A stretch of DNA of 64,000 nucleotides from NCBI RefSeq assembly GCF_947090775.1, contig NZ_OX352321.1, positions 2,232,001 through 2,296,000 on the forward strand. The letters run 5' to 3'. The translations under genes were made by a program, and so were the position numbers. This stretch comes from Pseudarthrobacter sp. MM222 (GTDB lineage Bacteria; Actinomycetota; Actinomycetes; Actinomycetales; Micrococcaceae). Below are positions 8,354 through 17,519 of the stretch, in pieces. The notes below the pieces were generated by a model. That model made no database searches. It saw only the letters and a program-made list of their open reading frames with translations, and had not been told where the DNA came from. Position 1 is the stretch's first letter, and the number at the start of each line of letters is the position of its first letter.

Positions 8354-8994
8354 TCCCGGGTGGGTGCACGGTCGAGCTCGGAGGGGGCGGGATGGCGCAG
8401 GGTTGAGATATGCTCCTGCGCGGCACGGCGAAGCCCGGAAAAGAGGGCGTCGCCCAACACGGTGCCGATGACGACTGTTTCGGCCATGGCCTCGCGACTG
8501 CCGCGGGCCTCCACCTGGTCCAGGTCTGCCTCGGCCACCAGCAGCGCCGCGGCGGCGTAGCGGGAGAGCCAGCTCCCTTCGTCCCGCTGCCCCAGGGCTG
8601 CGAACGTCTCCAGCACGCGGGCAGCGGCAAGCCGGCCCGGGTTCTCCCCCGAGACCTGCCAGCCCTCGATCAGCCGATCGATGCCGGCCAGCGCCGCGGG
8701 GTCGATGTCGCCGGGATCGATCTTGGCGGAGACCGCGCGCTGGGCCACGCCGAAGGAGTGTGCCAGCGGAAGCTCCGAATCGACGGCGTCAATCACGCCG
8801 CGCGCCGCCGCGACGCTGAGCCCGCCCACCTCCAGTAGGCCGCGGATAAGCCGCAACCGCCGCAGATGCTCCTCTCCGTAACGCGACTGGTTGGGTCCCG
8901 TCCGCTCACCCGCGGGAAGCAGCTGCTCGCGCAGGTAGAACTTGATAGTTGGGACCGGGATGCCGCTGGCCTTGCTCAGTTCAGCCATCTTCAT
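8350..8994 (-). CDS. MerR-family transcriptional regulator
   Basis: The 214-residue protein opens with a canonical MerR winged helix-turn-helix (MKMAELSKASGIPVPTIKFY, then the wing segment RYGEEHLRRLRLI). A linker helix and a C-terminal domain without the Cys residues of metal sensors follow, so the effector is probably organic or hydrophobic. It is the first gene of a two-gene operon with the overlapping membrane protein. A palindrome over its own -10 suggests autoregulation. The ATG has no ribosome binding site and probably forms the 5' end of the mRNA. Confidence 0.88.
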   Translation of the reverse strand: MKMAELSKASGIPVPTIKFYLREQLLPAGERTGPNQSRYGEEHLRRLRLIRGLLEVGGLSVAAARGVIDAVDSELPLAHSFGVAQRAVSAKIDPGDIDPAALAGIDRLIEGWQVSGENPGRLAAARVLETFAALGQRDEGSWLSRYAAAALLVAEADLDQVEARGSREAMAETVVIGTVLGDALFSGLRRAAQEHISTLRHPAPSELDRAPTRE

Positions 8995-8997
8995 ATG

Positions 8998-9030
8998 GAT
9001 AGTCTAACTATCGGATAGCTACACTGTCTA
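8998..9030 (-). promoter_or_regulatory. MerR promoter with operator palindrome, predicted leaderless
   Basis: GATAGT-CTA-ACTATC (8998-9012) is a perfect 6-3-6 palindrome covering the -10. On the minus strand a -35-like TAGACA (9025-9030) and a -10 TAGACT (9001-9006) are 18 nt apart, the stretched spacing used by MerR activators. The -10 ends 6 nt before the ATG at 8994. The flanking ATAG...CTAT adds a second, looser dyad. Confidence 0.6.
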
Positions 9031-9090
9031 TTGCCAGGGGGGAACGAGACCGCCGGTCGTTGGATCCGGACATCAGTTCCTCGAGTCCGC

Positions 9091-10285
9091 TCATGTCTTC
9101 CTGTCGTGCATAGGCTCCAGCGCCGCTGCCAAAACGGCCTGGTTCCGCCCGCGTGCCTTGGCTTCGTAGAGCGCCGCGTCGGCGGAAGCGATCGCTGCTT
9201 TCAAAGCGTCGCCGCCAGCGCTCACCGGGGCGATGCCGTAGCTGATGGTGGGCAGCAAAGGCGCTCCGTCCGAGTTCTTCATCGTCACACTGATCTGCTC
9301 CGTGAGGCGGGCTGCCTGCCGAGGCGTTGCCCCTGGCAAGAAGAGGATGAATTCCTCGCCGCCATACCGGCCCACCAGATCATTCGAACGAACCGAATTC
9401 CGGCAAGCTGAGGCGAAGGCGTTCAAGGCGGCGTCACCGGCCGCATGGCCGTTCCGGTCGTTCACGGCCTTGAAGTGATCCAAATCCGCCATCACAAGCG
9501 AGCCGAAGCTCCCGGCGCCACGGCGGCGGCCCAATCTGTCGTCCAACAGGTTGAGGAACGCGGCACGGTTCAACAAACCGGTGAGGCCGTCGTGGCTGGC
9601 ACGAACCCGGAGAGCCTGGGTCGACTGTTCGGCGCTGAGTGCCGCGATGCTGAACGAAACGACGATCAACAACGTGATGGTCAGAAGCGTCGTAACGGCC
9701 GAGCCGAAGTAAGTCCGGAAAATGGAACCACCCGCCCCATCCAGGATGAACGCTGCGCACCGGAACAAGTAGAAAACCGCAACGATCCCCGAGATGACGG
9801 CCATGGGCACCTCCGCCCCGTGGTGACCGCTTCTCCGCCGCCATAACTCCCAGGCCGCAAGAGCGATCATGACGGACATCGACAACAGGAAATAGGGTCC
9901 GCCGGACCAGTTGTTGACCGAAGGATTGTCGAGCGCCGAGAGGATACCGGTGAGGACGGGAGCGGCCAGGAGGTGCCAGCGCTTGACCGTCTTCATCCGC
10001 AAGGAACGGGCCGCGCCCCGCACGCAGCCCGCACCCAGGACCAGTACGGCATTTCCGGCCGGGTTAGCCCACCGCTGGTGCCACGTCCCGTTCAGCAGAT
10101 AGGCGGATGATCCCAGGAGAAAGGCAGCCACGGCCAGGCACCACCAGGCGCTGTATTGACTTGGTCGAACGAAACGTCACCAAATAAGAAAGTACCAGCA
10201 GAGTCAGCGCTACAACTGCAAACGCCACGCGGAGACTGAATACATCAAGCAAAAAAATGTCCTGCCGTGAACGGAAATGTTGCAT
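9091..10285 (-). pseudogene. diguanylate cyclase (GGDEF) with an N-terminal frameshift
   Basis: The main frame (10131 to 9091, 346 residues) encodes several membrane helices and a GGDEF domain with an intact active site (RYGGEEFILFLPG) and an upstream RxxD inhibitory site (RSND), so the catalytic part could make c-di-GMP. It lacks a proper beginning. Another frame encodes the natural N-terminus from ATG 10285 (MQHFRSRQDIF and helix VAFAVVALTLLVLSYLVTF). At about 10150-10165 it must shift to the frame reading AWWCLAVAAFLLGS to join the rest. This is a real frameshift mutation or a sequencing error; a short form from an internal GTG near 10131 is conceivable. Confidence 0.75.
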
Positions 10286-10366
10286 CAGTATGCCACTTGC
10301 ATCGTTTCCGTCAGATTACGCACCCTACGGCAACTCGCAGCTTCGAGTCCTGATACCGAGGGCCCC

Positions 10367-10702
10367 TCACGCCTTCTTGCCGCGTTCAGAGGCAGGCCCG
10401 CCCTCAGTGTCACTGGCAAGTGCCTGGTTGGCTATCAGATCCACGCGGTCAGCTGCAGACAGGCTGTCATCATTCTGGATGTCAGCAACGTCACCGCTGT
10501 CGATCGCTCCGTCGTCGTCATCTTTGACTTCTTGGGCAGCGTTCGAGGAATCCTCCCTGTGGCGGGCTTCCTCCAGGTGATGCTCGAGCTTCTCTTCAGC
10601 TTCCCGCCGGCGCTGACCGACGGAACGCATTTGCCCCGTAGTCGGCGACCCGACGTAAGCCCCCTGGTCCCTTTGCGTCGATTCGTCCTTCTTTTCGCTC
10701 AT
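10367..10702 (-). CDS. small hydrophilic hypothetical protein
   Basis: The 111-residue product is very rich in Asp, Glu, Lys and Gln (MSEKKDESTQRDQG at the start; KDDDDGAID within) and has a central charged helix (RRREAEEKLEHHLEEARHRE) likely to form a coiled coil. There is no signal peptide or membrane helix. It is probably intrinsically disordered. No family is recognised. The longer upstream frame (MRATWWHHAN) is not chosen because it adds out-of-character residues. Confidence 0.65.
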   Translation of the reverse strand: MSEKKDESTQRDQGAYVGSPTTGQMRSVGQRRREAEEKLEHHLEEARHREDSSNAAQEVKDDDDGAIDSGDVADIQNDDSLSAADRVDLIANQALASDTEGGPASERGKKA

Positions 10703-10772
10703 ATTGGCATGGTGCCACCAGGTGGCGCGCACAGGAAGGGCCGGCCGCTAGTTCATACCGTCGAGGGGGCCT

Positions 10773-11099
10773 TCAGGCGGCCAGCCGCATCGACGCTGCG
10801 AGGGTCGCGGAATCATCAGGTGCCACAACGCTGAAACGGCACTCGGCCTGGAGAGGGTCGATGCGCTCAGGGAGGTGACGGGACCGGGAAGATTCCTGCA
10901 GTTGCTCGAGTGCGACCGGATCGACCATGGCGTGTGAGACATCTACTTCCGTAACAAGCCCGTCGAGCAGGGCGTTGGCGCGCTTTACGACGACGTAGAG
11001 GGCCTGGACGTTTTGGACAGTCACGTGACCGCGGGCTGCCACCTGCGCCTGCGCGCATTCAAGGTCGACTCGAACCAGGACACTGAGCTTTTCGTGCAT
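10773..11099 (-). CDS. hypothetical protein, possibly STAS-like
   Basis: The 108-residue product starts at ATG 11099 (MHEKLSVLVRVDLECAQAQV) after a G-rich AGGGGG. Alternating strands and helices (VTVQNVQALYVVVKRANALL, VTEVDVSHAMVDPVALEQL) resemble the STAS fold of anti-sigma-factor antagonists, including a 'VDVS' stretch where those proteins carry a phosphorylatable Ser. This is a fold guess from the pattern, not a firm assignment. The gene lies alone. Confidence 0.6.
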   Translation of the reverse strand: MHEKLSVLVRVDLECAQAQVAARGHVTVQNVQALYVVVKRANALLDGLVTEVDVSHAMVDPVALEQLQESSRSRHLPERIDPLQAECRFSVVAPDDSATLAASMRLAA

Positions 11100-11271
11100 G
11101 CTGAACCCCCTACAGAGACGGACCGCGACGCTGCGGCCCCCGTCTAGGCTAGACATGAACTGTGACCCGCGCAACAGTTAGGAGCCATAAGTCGTGCCCG
11201 GCACCATCACGGGGCTTCCGGATCCGGTCCGGAGGGTGCACCGCCGCACTCGATGGGGAAAGGAACGCGTA

Positions 11272-11892
11272 ATGGACGGAACGAGCCCCAGGACTGACCA
11301 GGCGATCTCCGTCGCGCCGGCGAACACGGCAAGCTGGGAGGACCTCCGGACGATCTTCGGCAGCCGCGGCGACCCGTACGGGTGCCAGTGCCAGTGGTTC
11401 AAGATCCGCGACCGGGACTGGAGTTCAGTTCCGGTCGAGGTACGCGCCGAACGGCTCCGCGAGCAGAGCGGCTGCGGCAATCCCGCAGCGGAATCGACCA
11501 GCGGGCTGGTGGCGTATTTCAACGGCGAACCCGCCGGCTGGTGTGCCGTCGAGCCCCGCACGGCCTATCAGCGGTTGCTGCGGGCCCGGGTCCCATGGTC
11601 CGGCAGGCAGGAGGACAAGGACGACGACGGCGTATGGGCCGTAACCTGCTTTGTCACCCGCACCGGCTTTCGCCGTCGCGGTATCAGCCGCGCCCTGGCG
11701 CACGCCACGGTCGACTTCGCCCGGAGCCGCGGCGCCCGCGCCGTCGAGGGTTATCCGATCATCACCCGGCCCGGGCAGGAGTTTTCGTGGGGTGAACTCT
11801 ACGTGGGCAGCCGCACGATCTTTGCCGATGCCGGCTTCACCGAGGTAAGCAGGCCGACGCCGAGGCGCGCCGTCATGCGGATCGACTTCTAG
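11272..11892 (+). CDS. GNAT family N-acetyltransferase
   Basis: The 206-residue protein starts at ATG 11272, preceded by AAAGGAA. The acetyl-CoA signature is present as TCFVTRTGFRRRGISRALAH, followed by the conserved helix and EGYPI and SRTIFADAGF, a pattern shared by actinobacterial GNATs that begin with a Cys/Trp-rich segment (YGCQCQWFKI). The substrate is unknown. It is convergent with the large secreted-protein gene and separated from it by a strong hairpin. Confidence 0.85.
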   Translation: MDGTSPRTDQAISVAPANTASWEDLRTIFGSRGDPYGCQCQWFKIRDRDWSSVPVEVRAERLREQSGCGNPAAESTSGLVAYFNGEPAGWCAVEPRTAYQRLLRARVPWSGRQEDKDDDGVWAVTCFVTRTGFRRRGISRALAHATVDFARSRGARAVEGYPIITRPGQEFSWGELYVGSRTIFADAGFTEVSRPTPRRAVMRIDF

Positions 11893-11960
11893 CGCCGGAC
11901 GATGCGGCCGGGTGCTGCCGGGTGCTGCCGGATCGGCCCCGCTCCCCCACTGGCACGCCC

Positions 11961-11998
11961 GCGGCCCCGGATGGTCGGTGATGACCATCCGGGGCCGC
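11961..11998. terminator. bidirectional hairpin between convergent genes
   Basis: A perfect 16-bp stem (GCGGCCCCGGATGGTC with its complement) around a 6-nt loop sits between the GNAT stop and the stop of the secreted protein. There is no clear T-run. Confidence 0.7.
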
Positions 11999-12024
11999 AG
12001 CTAGAGCGTCCCGTTCGTGCTACC

Positions 12025-15000
12025 TCACGGGCCGGTGGTGAAGCTCCAGGTCGTGGCCGGGAGAGGGTTGCCTCCGGCGTCGGCAATGCCGGTCGTCAGC
12101 CCCGCCGTGAACCGGGTGTTCGCCGCCAGAGCCGCACTCGGGTCGAGGGTGACCACGCGTGTGAGGGTGTTGTAGGACACCACCGCCGGGATCAGGGCGT
12201 TGGTGGTGGCGTTCCTCAGCGTGACCGTCGTGGTGCTGGTGCCGGTAACCACTTCACTGAAAGTTGCAGTGACGTTGGTTGCCCGGCTGACGGCCGTAGC
12301 ATTCGGAACAATATTGCGTGCTGTCACCGTAGGAGCCGGACCGGTCGTGAAGGTCCAGCTGGTCGTGGCCAGCGAATTGCCCCCCGCGTCCCGGATGGCG
12401 GCTGCACCGCCGGTCAGGGTGGCGGTGTAGCGGGTGTCCGCTACGAGCGTCGCCGTCGGGTTCAAGGTAGCGACCCGCGTCGTGGCGTTGTAGGCCACCG
12501 TCCCGGCAACAGCCGTTCCGGCCGCGTTCCGCAGCGTGAAGGTGGTGCCGCTGACTCCGGTAACTGCCTCACTGAACGTGGCCGTGACATCCGCCGTCTG
12601 GCTGACACCGGTGGCGTTGGCGGCGGCACTGCGGGCGGTCACCGTCGGAGCCGTGCCCACCCTGAAGGTCCAGCTGGTCGTGGCCAGCGGATTGCCTGCC
12701 GCGTCCCGGATGGCGGCCGCCCCGCCGGTCAGGGTAGCGGTGTAAGTGGTGTCCGCAACGAGGGTCGCCGTCGGGTTCAAGGTAGCAACCCGTGTTGTGG
12801 CGTTGTAGGCCACCGTTCCGGCAACTGCCGTTCCGGCAGCGTTCCGCAGCGTGAACGTCGTGCCGCTGACTCCGGTGACCGCTTCGCTGAACGTCGCGGT
12901 GACATCCGCCGCTACGTTCACCCCGGTGGCGTTCGGAGCAGCACTCCGGGCCGTCACCGTCGGCGCGGGACCGGTGGTGAAGGACCAGCTTGTGGCCGCC
13001 AGGGCGTTGTTTGCCGCGTCGCGGATGGCGGTCGCCCCGCCGGTCAGGGTGACGGTGTAGCGGGTGTCCGCTACGAGGTTCGCTGTCGGGTTCAACGTGG
13101 CCACCCGCGTCAGGACGTTGTAGGACACCGTCCCGGCAACGGCCGTTCCTGCCGCGTTCCGCAGCGTGAACGTCGTGCCGCTGACTCCCGTGACTGCCTC
13201 ACTGAACGTCGCCGTGACATCCGCCGCTGCGCTGACTCCGGTGGCGTTCGGAACTGCACTGCGGGCAGTCACCGTGGGTACCGTCGTGTCGGCCGGTGCC
13301 GCGGTGGTGAACGACCAGCTGGTGGTCGCCAAGGCGTTGTTTGAGTTGTCCCGGATGGCCGTAGCTCCGCCGGTCAGGGTGGCCGTGTACGTCGTCGCCG
13401 GGGCCAGGTCGGCCGTCGGGTTCAGCGTGGCAACCCGGGTGGCGGCGTCGTAGCTAACCGCACCCGCAACGGCGGTTGTGCCGTTCACCAGCGTGAACGT
13501 CGTGCCGCTGACTGCCTGGACGGCCTCGTTGAACGTGGCCGTGACATTCGTACCGACGGCAACTGCCGTCGCTGCCGCTGCCGGCGTACGCGTCGACACC
13601 GTGGGTACTGCCGTGTCAGCCGGCACCGCGGTGGTGAACGTCCAGCTGGTGGTCGCCAACGCGTTGTTTGAGTTGTCCCGGATGGCCGTACCGCCGCCGG
13701 TCAGAGTGGCCGTGTACGTGGTTCCCGCGGCCAGGTCGGCCGTGGGGTCCAGCGTGGCAACCCGGGTGAGCGGGTTGTACGTTACAGCCCCGGGAACGAC
13801 TGTCCCGGTGGCCGTTCCCGTGCGCAGCGTGAACGTCGTGCCACTGACGGCTTGGACGGCCTCGCTGAAGGTGGCTGAAACATTCGTCCCCACCGTCACC
13901 GCCGTCGCTGCGGCTCCGGGGGTACGCGTGGTCACTGCCGGAGCGGCAGTATCAGCGGTGGTGAACGTCCAGCTGGTGCTGGCCAGGGGGTTGTTGGCCG
14001 CATCGCGGATGGCGGCCGTACCGCCGGTCAGGGTCGCGGTATACGTGGTCCCCGAGGCCAGGTTGGCGGTGGGGTCAAACGTCGCGGTCCGGGTTACGGC
14101 ATCATAGGTGACCGCACCCGCAACCGCGGTTCCGGTCCCGGTGGCCGTTCCCGTCCGCAGCGTGAACGTCGCGCTGCCCACGGCCTGGACGGCCTCATCG
14201 AATGTGGCCGTGACATTAGCGCCAGCGGGCACTGCCGTCGCCGCGGATTCGGGTGAACGAGTGGACACCGCTGGAACGACGGTATCCGCCGTCGTAAATG
14301 ACCAGCTGGCGGTTTCCAGAGGGTTGTCCGCCGCATCACGGATGGCGGTTGCACCGCCGGTCAGGGTTGCCGTGTAGGTGCTCCCCGAGGCCAGGTCAGC
14401 CTCCGGATTCAGGGTAGCAATCCGGGCGGCAGCGTCGTAGCTGACCGTTCCCGCCACCGTGTTCCCGGCGGCATCGGCCAGCGTGAACGTCGTGCCGCTG
14501 ACGGCCTGGACGGCCTCGCTGAACGTGGCCGAGATGTTCGCGCCGGCAGCAACTGCCGTCGCGCCAGCTGCAGGGGTTCGCGTCGACAGGGTCGGCGCCG
14601 TGCTGTCAGTAGCCGTGGTGAACGTCCAGCTGGAGGTGTCGAGCGGGTTGTCCGCGGCATCACGGATGTCGGCCCCGCCGCCGGTCAGCGTAGCCCTGTA
14701 GGTGGTTCCCGCGCCCAGGTCTGCCGTCGGGTCCAGCGTGGCGACCCGGGTGGTGGCGTTGTAGCTGACTGCCCCGGCAACAGCAGTGCCGTTGGGGTCC
14801 GTCAGGGTGAACGTCGTGCCGCTCACGGCCTGGACGGCCTCACTGAAAGTAGCCGTGATATTCGTGCCTGTGGCAACGGCCGTGGCGTCCGCCGCCGGTG
14901 TCCGCGTCGTCACCGTCGGCACGACGGTATCGGCCGTGTTGAAGGCCCAGGTGGCGCCGGCGAAGGCGTTGCCCGACGGATCGGTGATGGTGTTCTTCAC

Positions 15001-15246
15001 GGACACCGTGTACCTGGTGCTGCTTGCCAGCGGATCCGTCGGGTCCAGGGTTGCCCTGCGGGCAGCGGTGTCATACGTCACCGCGGCCGGTACGACGGCG
15101 CCGCTCGGGTCCTGCATGACGAAGGACGTACCGTTCACGCCGCTGACAGCCTCGGAGAACGTGGCGGTAACGGTGTTGAACGACGGGACTCCGGTCGCGT
15201 TCGACGCCGGGGACTGACCGGTCAGGGTGGGCGCTACAGTGTCCGG
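12025..15246 (-). repeat. tandem DNA repeats encoding the ten Ig-like domains
   Basis: The coding repeats recur at about 315 bp. Copies between about 12340 and 13290 are nearly identical at DNA level (same phrases at 12536, 12851 and 13166), while those upstream (13300-15240) are more diverged. Confidence 0.75.
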
Positions 15247-16710
15247 GTCACCAATCCGCCAGGAGTACGTGGCCGGCGTCCCGACGTTGCCGGCGGCATC
15301 GGTCGCCCGCACGTTAAAGGTGTAGCTGCCGTTGAGCTGCGCGTCATAGGACTTGGGCGACGCACAGACGGGGTCCCACGAACTGTTGCTGGGCAGCAGC
15401 TGGCATTCATGGAAGGCCCCGGGATCGTCGCTCCGGTAGCTGACGGTGGGTGTGGTGTCCGCAGACGGGTTGGACGGGAACGGGGCAATGATTGTGGTCA
15501 CCGGAGCCGCCGTGTCGACCGTAAAGGAAAGTGTCCCGGACGTCAGGTACTGCGATACGGCGGGATCGGTGGGCAGTCCGGTCTCGGGGTCGACTGTGTA
15601 GGCCGGATTAAGGGTCCGTGCCTGGACCCGGTGGACGCCCGGCGCCAACGCGGCGTCCAGAGGCACCGAGTAGGCGCCGTTGACCGTGGTGGTGGCTGCC
15701 GCTGGAGTCGCGGCGCCATCCAGGATTATCTCCACGGGGGCTTCCGAAGCACCGACCCCCGGGACTGTGCCGGTGAACGCCGGCGTGGTGTTGTTGGTGG
15801 TGTTATCGGTGTTGGAGCGTCCGCTGTCGCTGGCTGCCGTCAGGTCGGGGGTGGAGGGGGCGGCGTCCGGTCCGTCGTAGATCAGGCCCTGAACGGAGAA
15901 AGTGTTGACGGTCAGTGTGTTGACGCCGGGGCCACCCGCATTGGGCCCCTCTACGACCACTGCGTTGAGCCCGGACGGCGCGCCGGTCACCGGGCGTGCG
16001 GTATTGATGTCGCCAATGGTCCCGGCCGGGGCACCGACCTGCCGCAGGAAGGATGCGGTGGCGCCGGTTTGGTAGTCACCCAGGAACGCTTCACCGACAC
16101 CCACCCAGTCACAGGGGATCCTCGGTGAGGGAGTGCAGACACCGTCGTCGATTGTGGCCCGAATCTGCCCCGGCCTCTTCCCCCCTGCCGGATCCGCCGT
16201 CAGGGTGGTGACACCATAGGGGTGCCTGAAAGTGTACGAAGCGCCCGGCACGAGGCCGGTCATGTCGAAGCGCAGTCGGGCGAAGCCCATCTGTTCCCCC
16301 GGCACCACTGCACCGTTGAGATGCGCCGCCTCAAGGGCCGCCTCGAAGAGAAGGTTGCCGCCCTCGGCCGTGGCCTGGAACCAGAAGGCCTCTTCGGGAA
16401 AGTTATCCGGATACGCGGCAGGCGCAGAGGCGTCCGGCGGCTCGGAGAGGCAGCCGGATCCGGCCATGTAGCACAGCTGCAGTTTGACGGTTCCGTCCGA
16501 GTACCACGTGGGGAAGCCGTTCTGCGGATCCACGGGACCCATGCCTGCCACGGCAGCTTGTGCGGGCACCATCGCCAGCGGAGCCAGGGCGGCTGCCAAT
16601 AGGGACCCGACAGCGACGGATGACAACCAGCGCAGCCGGCCGGGCGGATGTTCACGCCTGTTCTGGACGGTTTCAGATGTGCTGCCAGGACGGGCTGTTC
16701 TGATTGACAT
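12025..16710 (-). CDS. giant secreted protein with ten Ig-like (Big_5/SbsA-type) repeats
   Basis: The 1561-residue protein starts at ATG 16710 (MSIRTARPGSTSE); the longer frame upstream crosses the probable promoter. A signal peptide (RWLSSVAVGSLLAAALAPLA, ending at AQA near residue 50) predicts export. Residues about 50-250 form a unique domain with several Cys (LQLCYMAGSGCLSEPP, VCTPSPRIPCDW). Two Ig-like segments follow (to about 488). Ten repeats of about 107 residues then run to the end, each with 'ATGV..ADVTATFSEAV.GVSGTTFTL' and 'TYTATLTGG..IRD..NN.L..TSW.FTT' themes. No LPXTG or C-terminal helix is seen, so the means of attachment is unknown. It is likely an adhesin, S-layer-like or matrix protein. 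It lies downstream of the oxidase and signal peptidase genes. Confidence 0.9.
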   Translation of the reverse strand: MSIRTARPGSTSETVQNRREHPPGRLRWLSSVAVGSLLAAALAPLAMVPAQAAVAGMGPVDPQNGFPTWYSDGTVKLQLCYMAGSGCLSEPPDASAPAAYPDNFPEEAFWFQATAEGGNLLFEAALEAAHLNGAVVPGEQMGFARLRFDMTGLVPGASYTFRHPYGVTTLTADPAGGKRPGQIRATIDDGVCTPSPRIPCDWVGVGEAFLGDYQTGATASFLRQVGAPAGTIGDINTARPVTGAPSGLNAVVVEGPNAGGPGVNTLTVNTFSVQGLIYDGPDAAPSTPDLTAASDSGRSNTDNTTNNTTPAFTGTVPGVGASEAPVEIILDGAATPAAATTTVNGAYSVPLDAALAPGVHRVQARTLNPAYTVDPETGLPTDPAVSQYLTSGTLSFTVDTAAPVTTIIAPFPSNPSADTTPTVSYRSDDPGAFHECQLLPSNSSWDPVCASPKSYDAQLNGSYTFNVRATDAAGNVGTPATYSWRIGDPDTVAPTLTGQSPASNATGVPSFNTVTATFSEAVSGVNGTSFVMQDPSGAVVPAAVTYDTAARRATLDPTDPLASSTRYTVSVKNTITDPSGNAFAGATWAFNTADTVVPTVTTRTPAADATAVATGTNITATFSEAVQAVSGTTFTLTDPNGTAVAGAVSYNATTRVATLDPTADLGAGTTYRATLTGGGADIRDAADNPLDTSSWTFTTATDSTAPTLSTRTPAAGATAVAAGANISATFSEAVQAVSGTTFTLADAAGNTVAGTVSYDAAARIATLNPEADLASGSTYTATLTGGATAIRDAADNPLETASWSFTTADTVVPAVSTRSPESAATAVPAGANVTATFDEAVQAVGSATFTLRTGTATGTGTAVAGAVTYDAVTRTATFDPTANLASGTTYTATLTGGTAAIRDAANNPLASTSWTFTTADTAAPAVTTRTPGAAATAVTVGTNVSATFSEAVQAVSGTTFTLRTGTATGTVVPGAVTYNPLTRVATLDPTADLAAGTTYTATLTGGGTAIRDNSNNALATTSWTFTTAVPADTAVPTVSTRTPAAAATAVAVGTNVTATFNEAVQAVSGTTFTLVNGTTAVAGAVSYDAATRVATLNPTADLAPATTYTATLTGGATAIRDNSNNALATTSWSFTTAAPADTTVPTVTARSAVPNATGVSAAADVTATFSEAVTGVSGTTFTLRNAAGTAVAGTVSYNVLTRVATLNPTANLVADTRYTVTLTGGATAIRDAANNALAATSWSFTTGPAPTVTARSAAPNATGVNVAADVTATFSEAVTGVSGTTFTLRNAAGTAVAGTVAYNATTRVATLNPTATLVADTTYTATLTGGAAAIRDAAGNPLATTSWTFRVGTAPTVTARSAAANATGVSQTADVTATFSEAVTGVSGTTFTLRNAAGTAVAGTVAYNATTRVATLNPTATLVADTRYTATLTGGAAAIRDAGGNSLATTSWTFTTGPAPTVTARNIVPNATAVSRATNVTATFSEVVTGTSTTTVTLRNATTNALIPAVVSYNTLTRVVTLDPSAALAANTRFTAGLTTGIADAGGNPLPATTWSFTTGP

Positions 16711-16884
16711 GGCGGTTTTCCCCTTACTCAATAGGGAGATCCCCATATTGCGGAGACCTAACTCTTCCGTGGGAGTCCCACGGCGTGCGTCCAGAACTAT
16801 CGGTCCCACCCTGCGTAAAACCTGCCGAAACCTTGAGGCGGCCGTGCGCGCCGGGGAGGCGGAGCACCCGGGCCCAATCAGAAG

Positions 16885-16917
16885 GACACCCGGTTCGGGG
16901 GTAGCGAACCGGGTGTC
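16885..16917 (-). terminator. terminator after the signal peptidase gene
   Basis: A 13-bp stem (GACACCCGGTTCG and its complement) with a 7-nt loop lies 45 nt past the lepB stop. It would separate the oxidase/peptidase operon from the Ig-repeat gene, whose promoter must lie in 16711-16884. Confidence 0.7.
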
Positions 16918-16961
16918 GTGGTTGTCGGGTGTTCTGGTGCAGGGCGGCTGCCGGACGCCGC

Positions 16962-17519
16962 CTATTTCTGGCCGGTGATAAGGACGCCCTGGATCGCCGT
17001 CAGCGGCACTGCTCCGAAGTCCCTGGAATCGATCGATACGCCCCGGTTATCCCCAAGGACGAAGACACTTCCGGCCGGCACCTTTTCGGGTCCGAAGTAG
17101 GTACCGTCGATGCGGCTGTGGTCGACGAACGGCTCGGGCACGGCGACGTCGTCGACGAACAGTTCAGAGTCCCGGATTGCGACGCTCTGCCCCTCCAGCG
17201 CTATGACGCGCTTGATGGCGGTCCGTCCGTCTACGGGGCTGGCAAAGGCCACCACCACACTGTTCCTGATCCCGCCCGTGGCCGCAGCCGGCTTGTAGAG
17301 GAGCACAATGGCGCCGGAGTGGATCGTCGGCTCCATACTGTCCGATGAAACCGTGAAAGGCTCGACCAGCCAGGTGCGGACGGCAAGAACTATCAGGACG
17401 GGGATTAACGCCGCGGCGAGGATCCGGGCCCAGCGGAACCTGGCCGACGGCGGATGGGTCCTCGTCCGGGGGCTCCGGAGGGCTCGTCTTCCGTGGGCCG
17501 CCTTTTCGAGGGTGGTCAA
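16962..17519 (-). CDS. lepB: signal peptidase I
   Basis: The 185-residue type I signal peptidase has one N-terminal membrane helix (ILAAALIPVLIVLAV). The catalytic Ser61 lies in SSDSMEPTI and the general-base Lys103 in AIKRVIALEG. Conserved boxes GSVFVLGDNRGVSIDSRDFG follow. It cleaves signal peptides of exported proteins at the outer membrane face. Its start overlaps the stop of the multicopper oxidase gene by 4 nt (ATGA), implying coupled translation. That suggests a dedicated enzyme for the products of this locus rather than the housekeeping peptidase, which is inference from position. Confidence 0.92.
   Translation of the reverse strand: MTTLEKAAHGRRALRSPRTRTHPPSARFRWARILAAALIPVLIVLAVRTWLVEPFTVSSDSMEPTIHSGAIVLLYKPAAATGGIRNSVVVAFASPVDGRTAIKRVIALEGQSVAIRDSELFVDDVAVPEPFVDHSRIDGTYFGPEKVPAGSVFVLGDNRGVSIDSRDFGAVPLTAIQGVLITGQK

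Noticed and set aside
11902..13344. 480-codon plus-strand frame
   Set aside because: It is antisense to the Ig-repeat gene and repeats with its 315-bp period; no start signal or domain.
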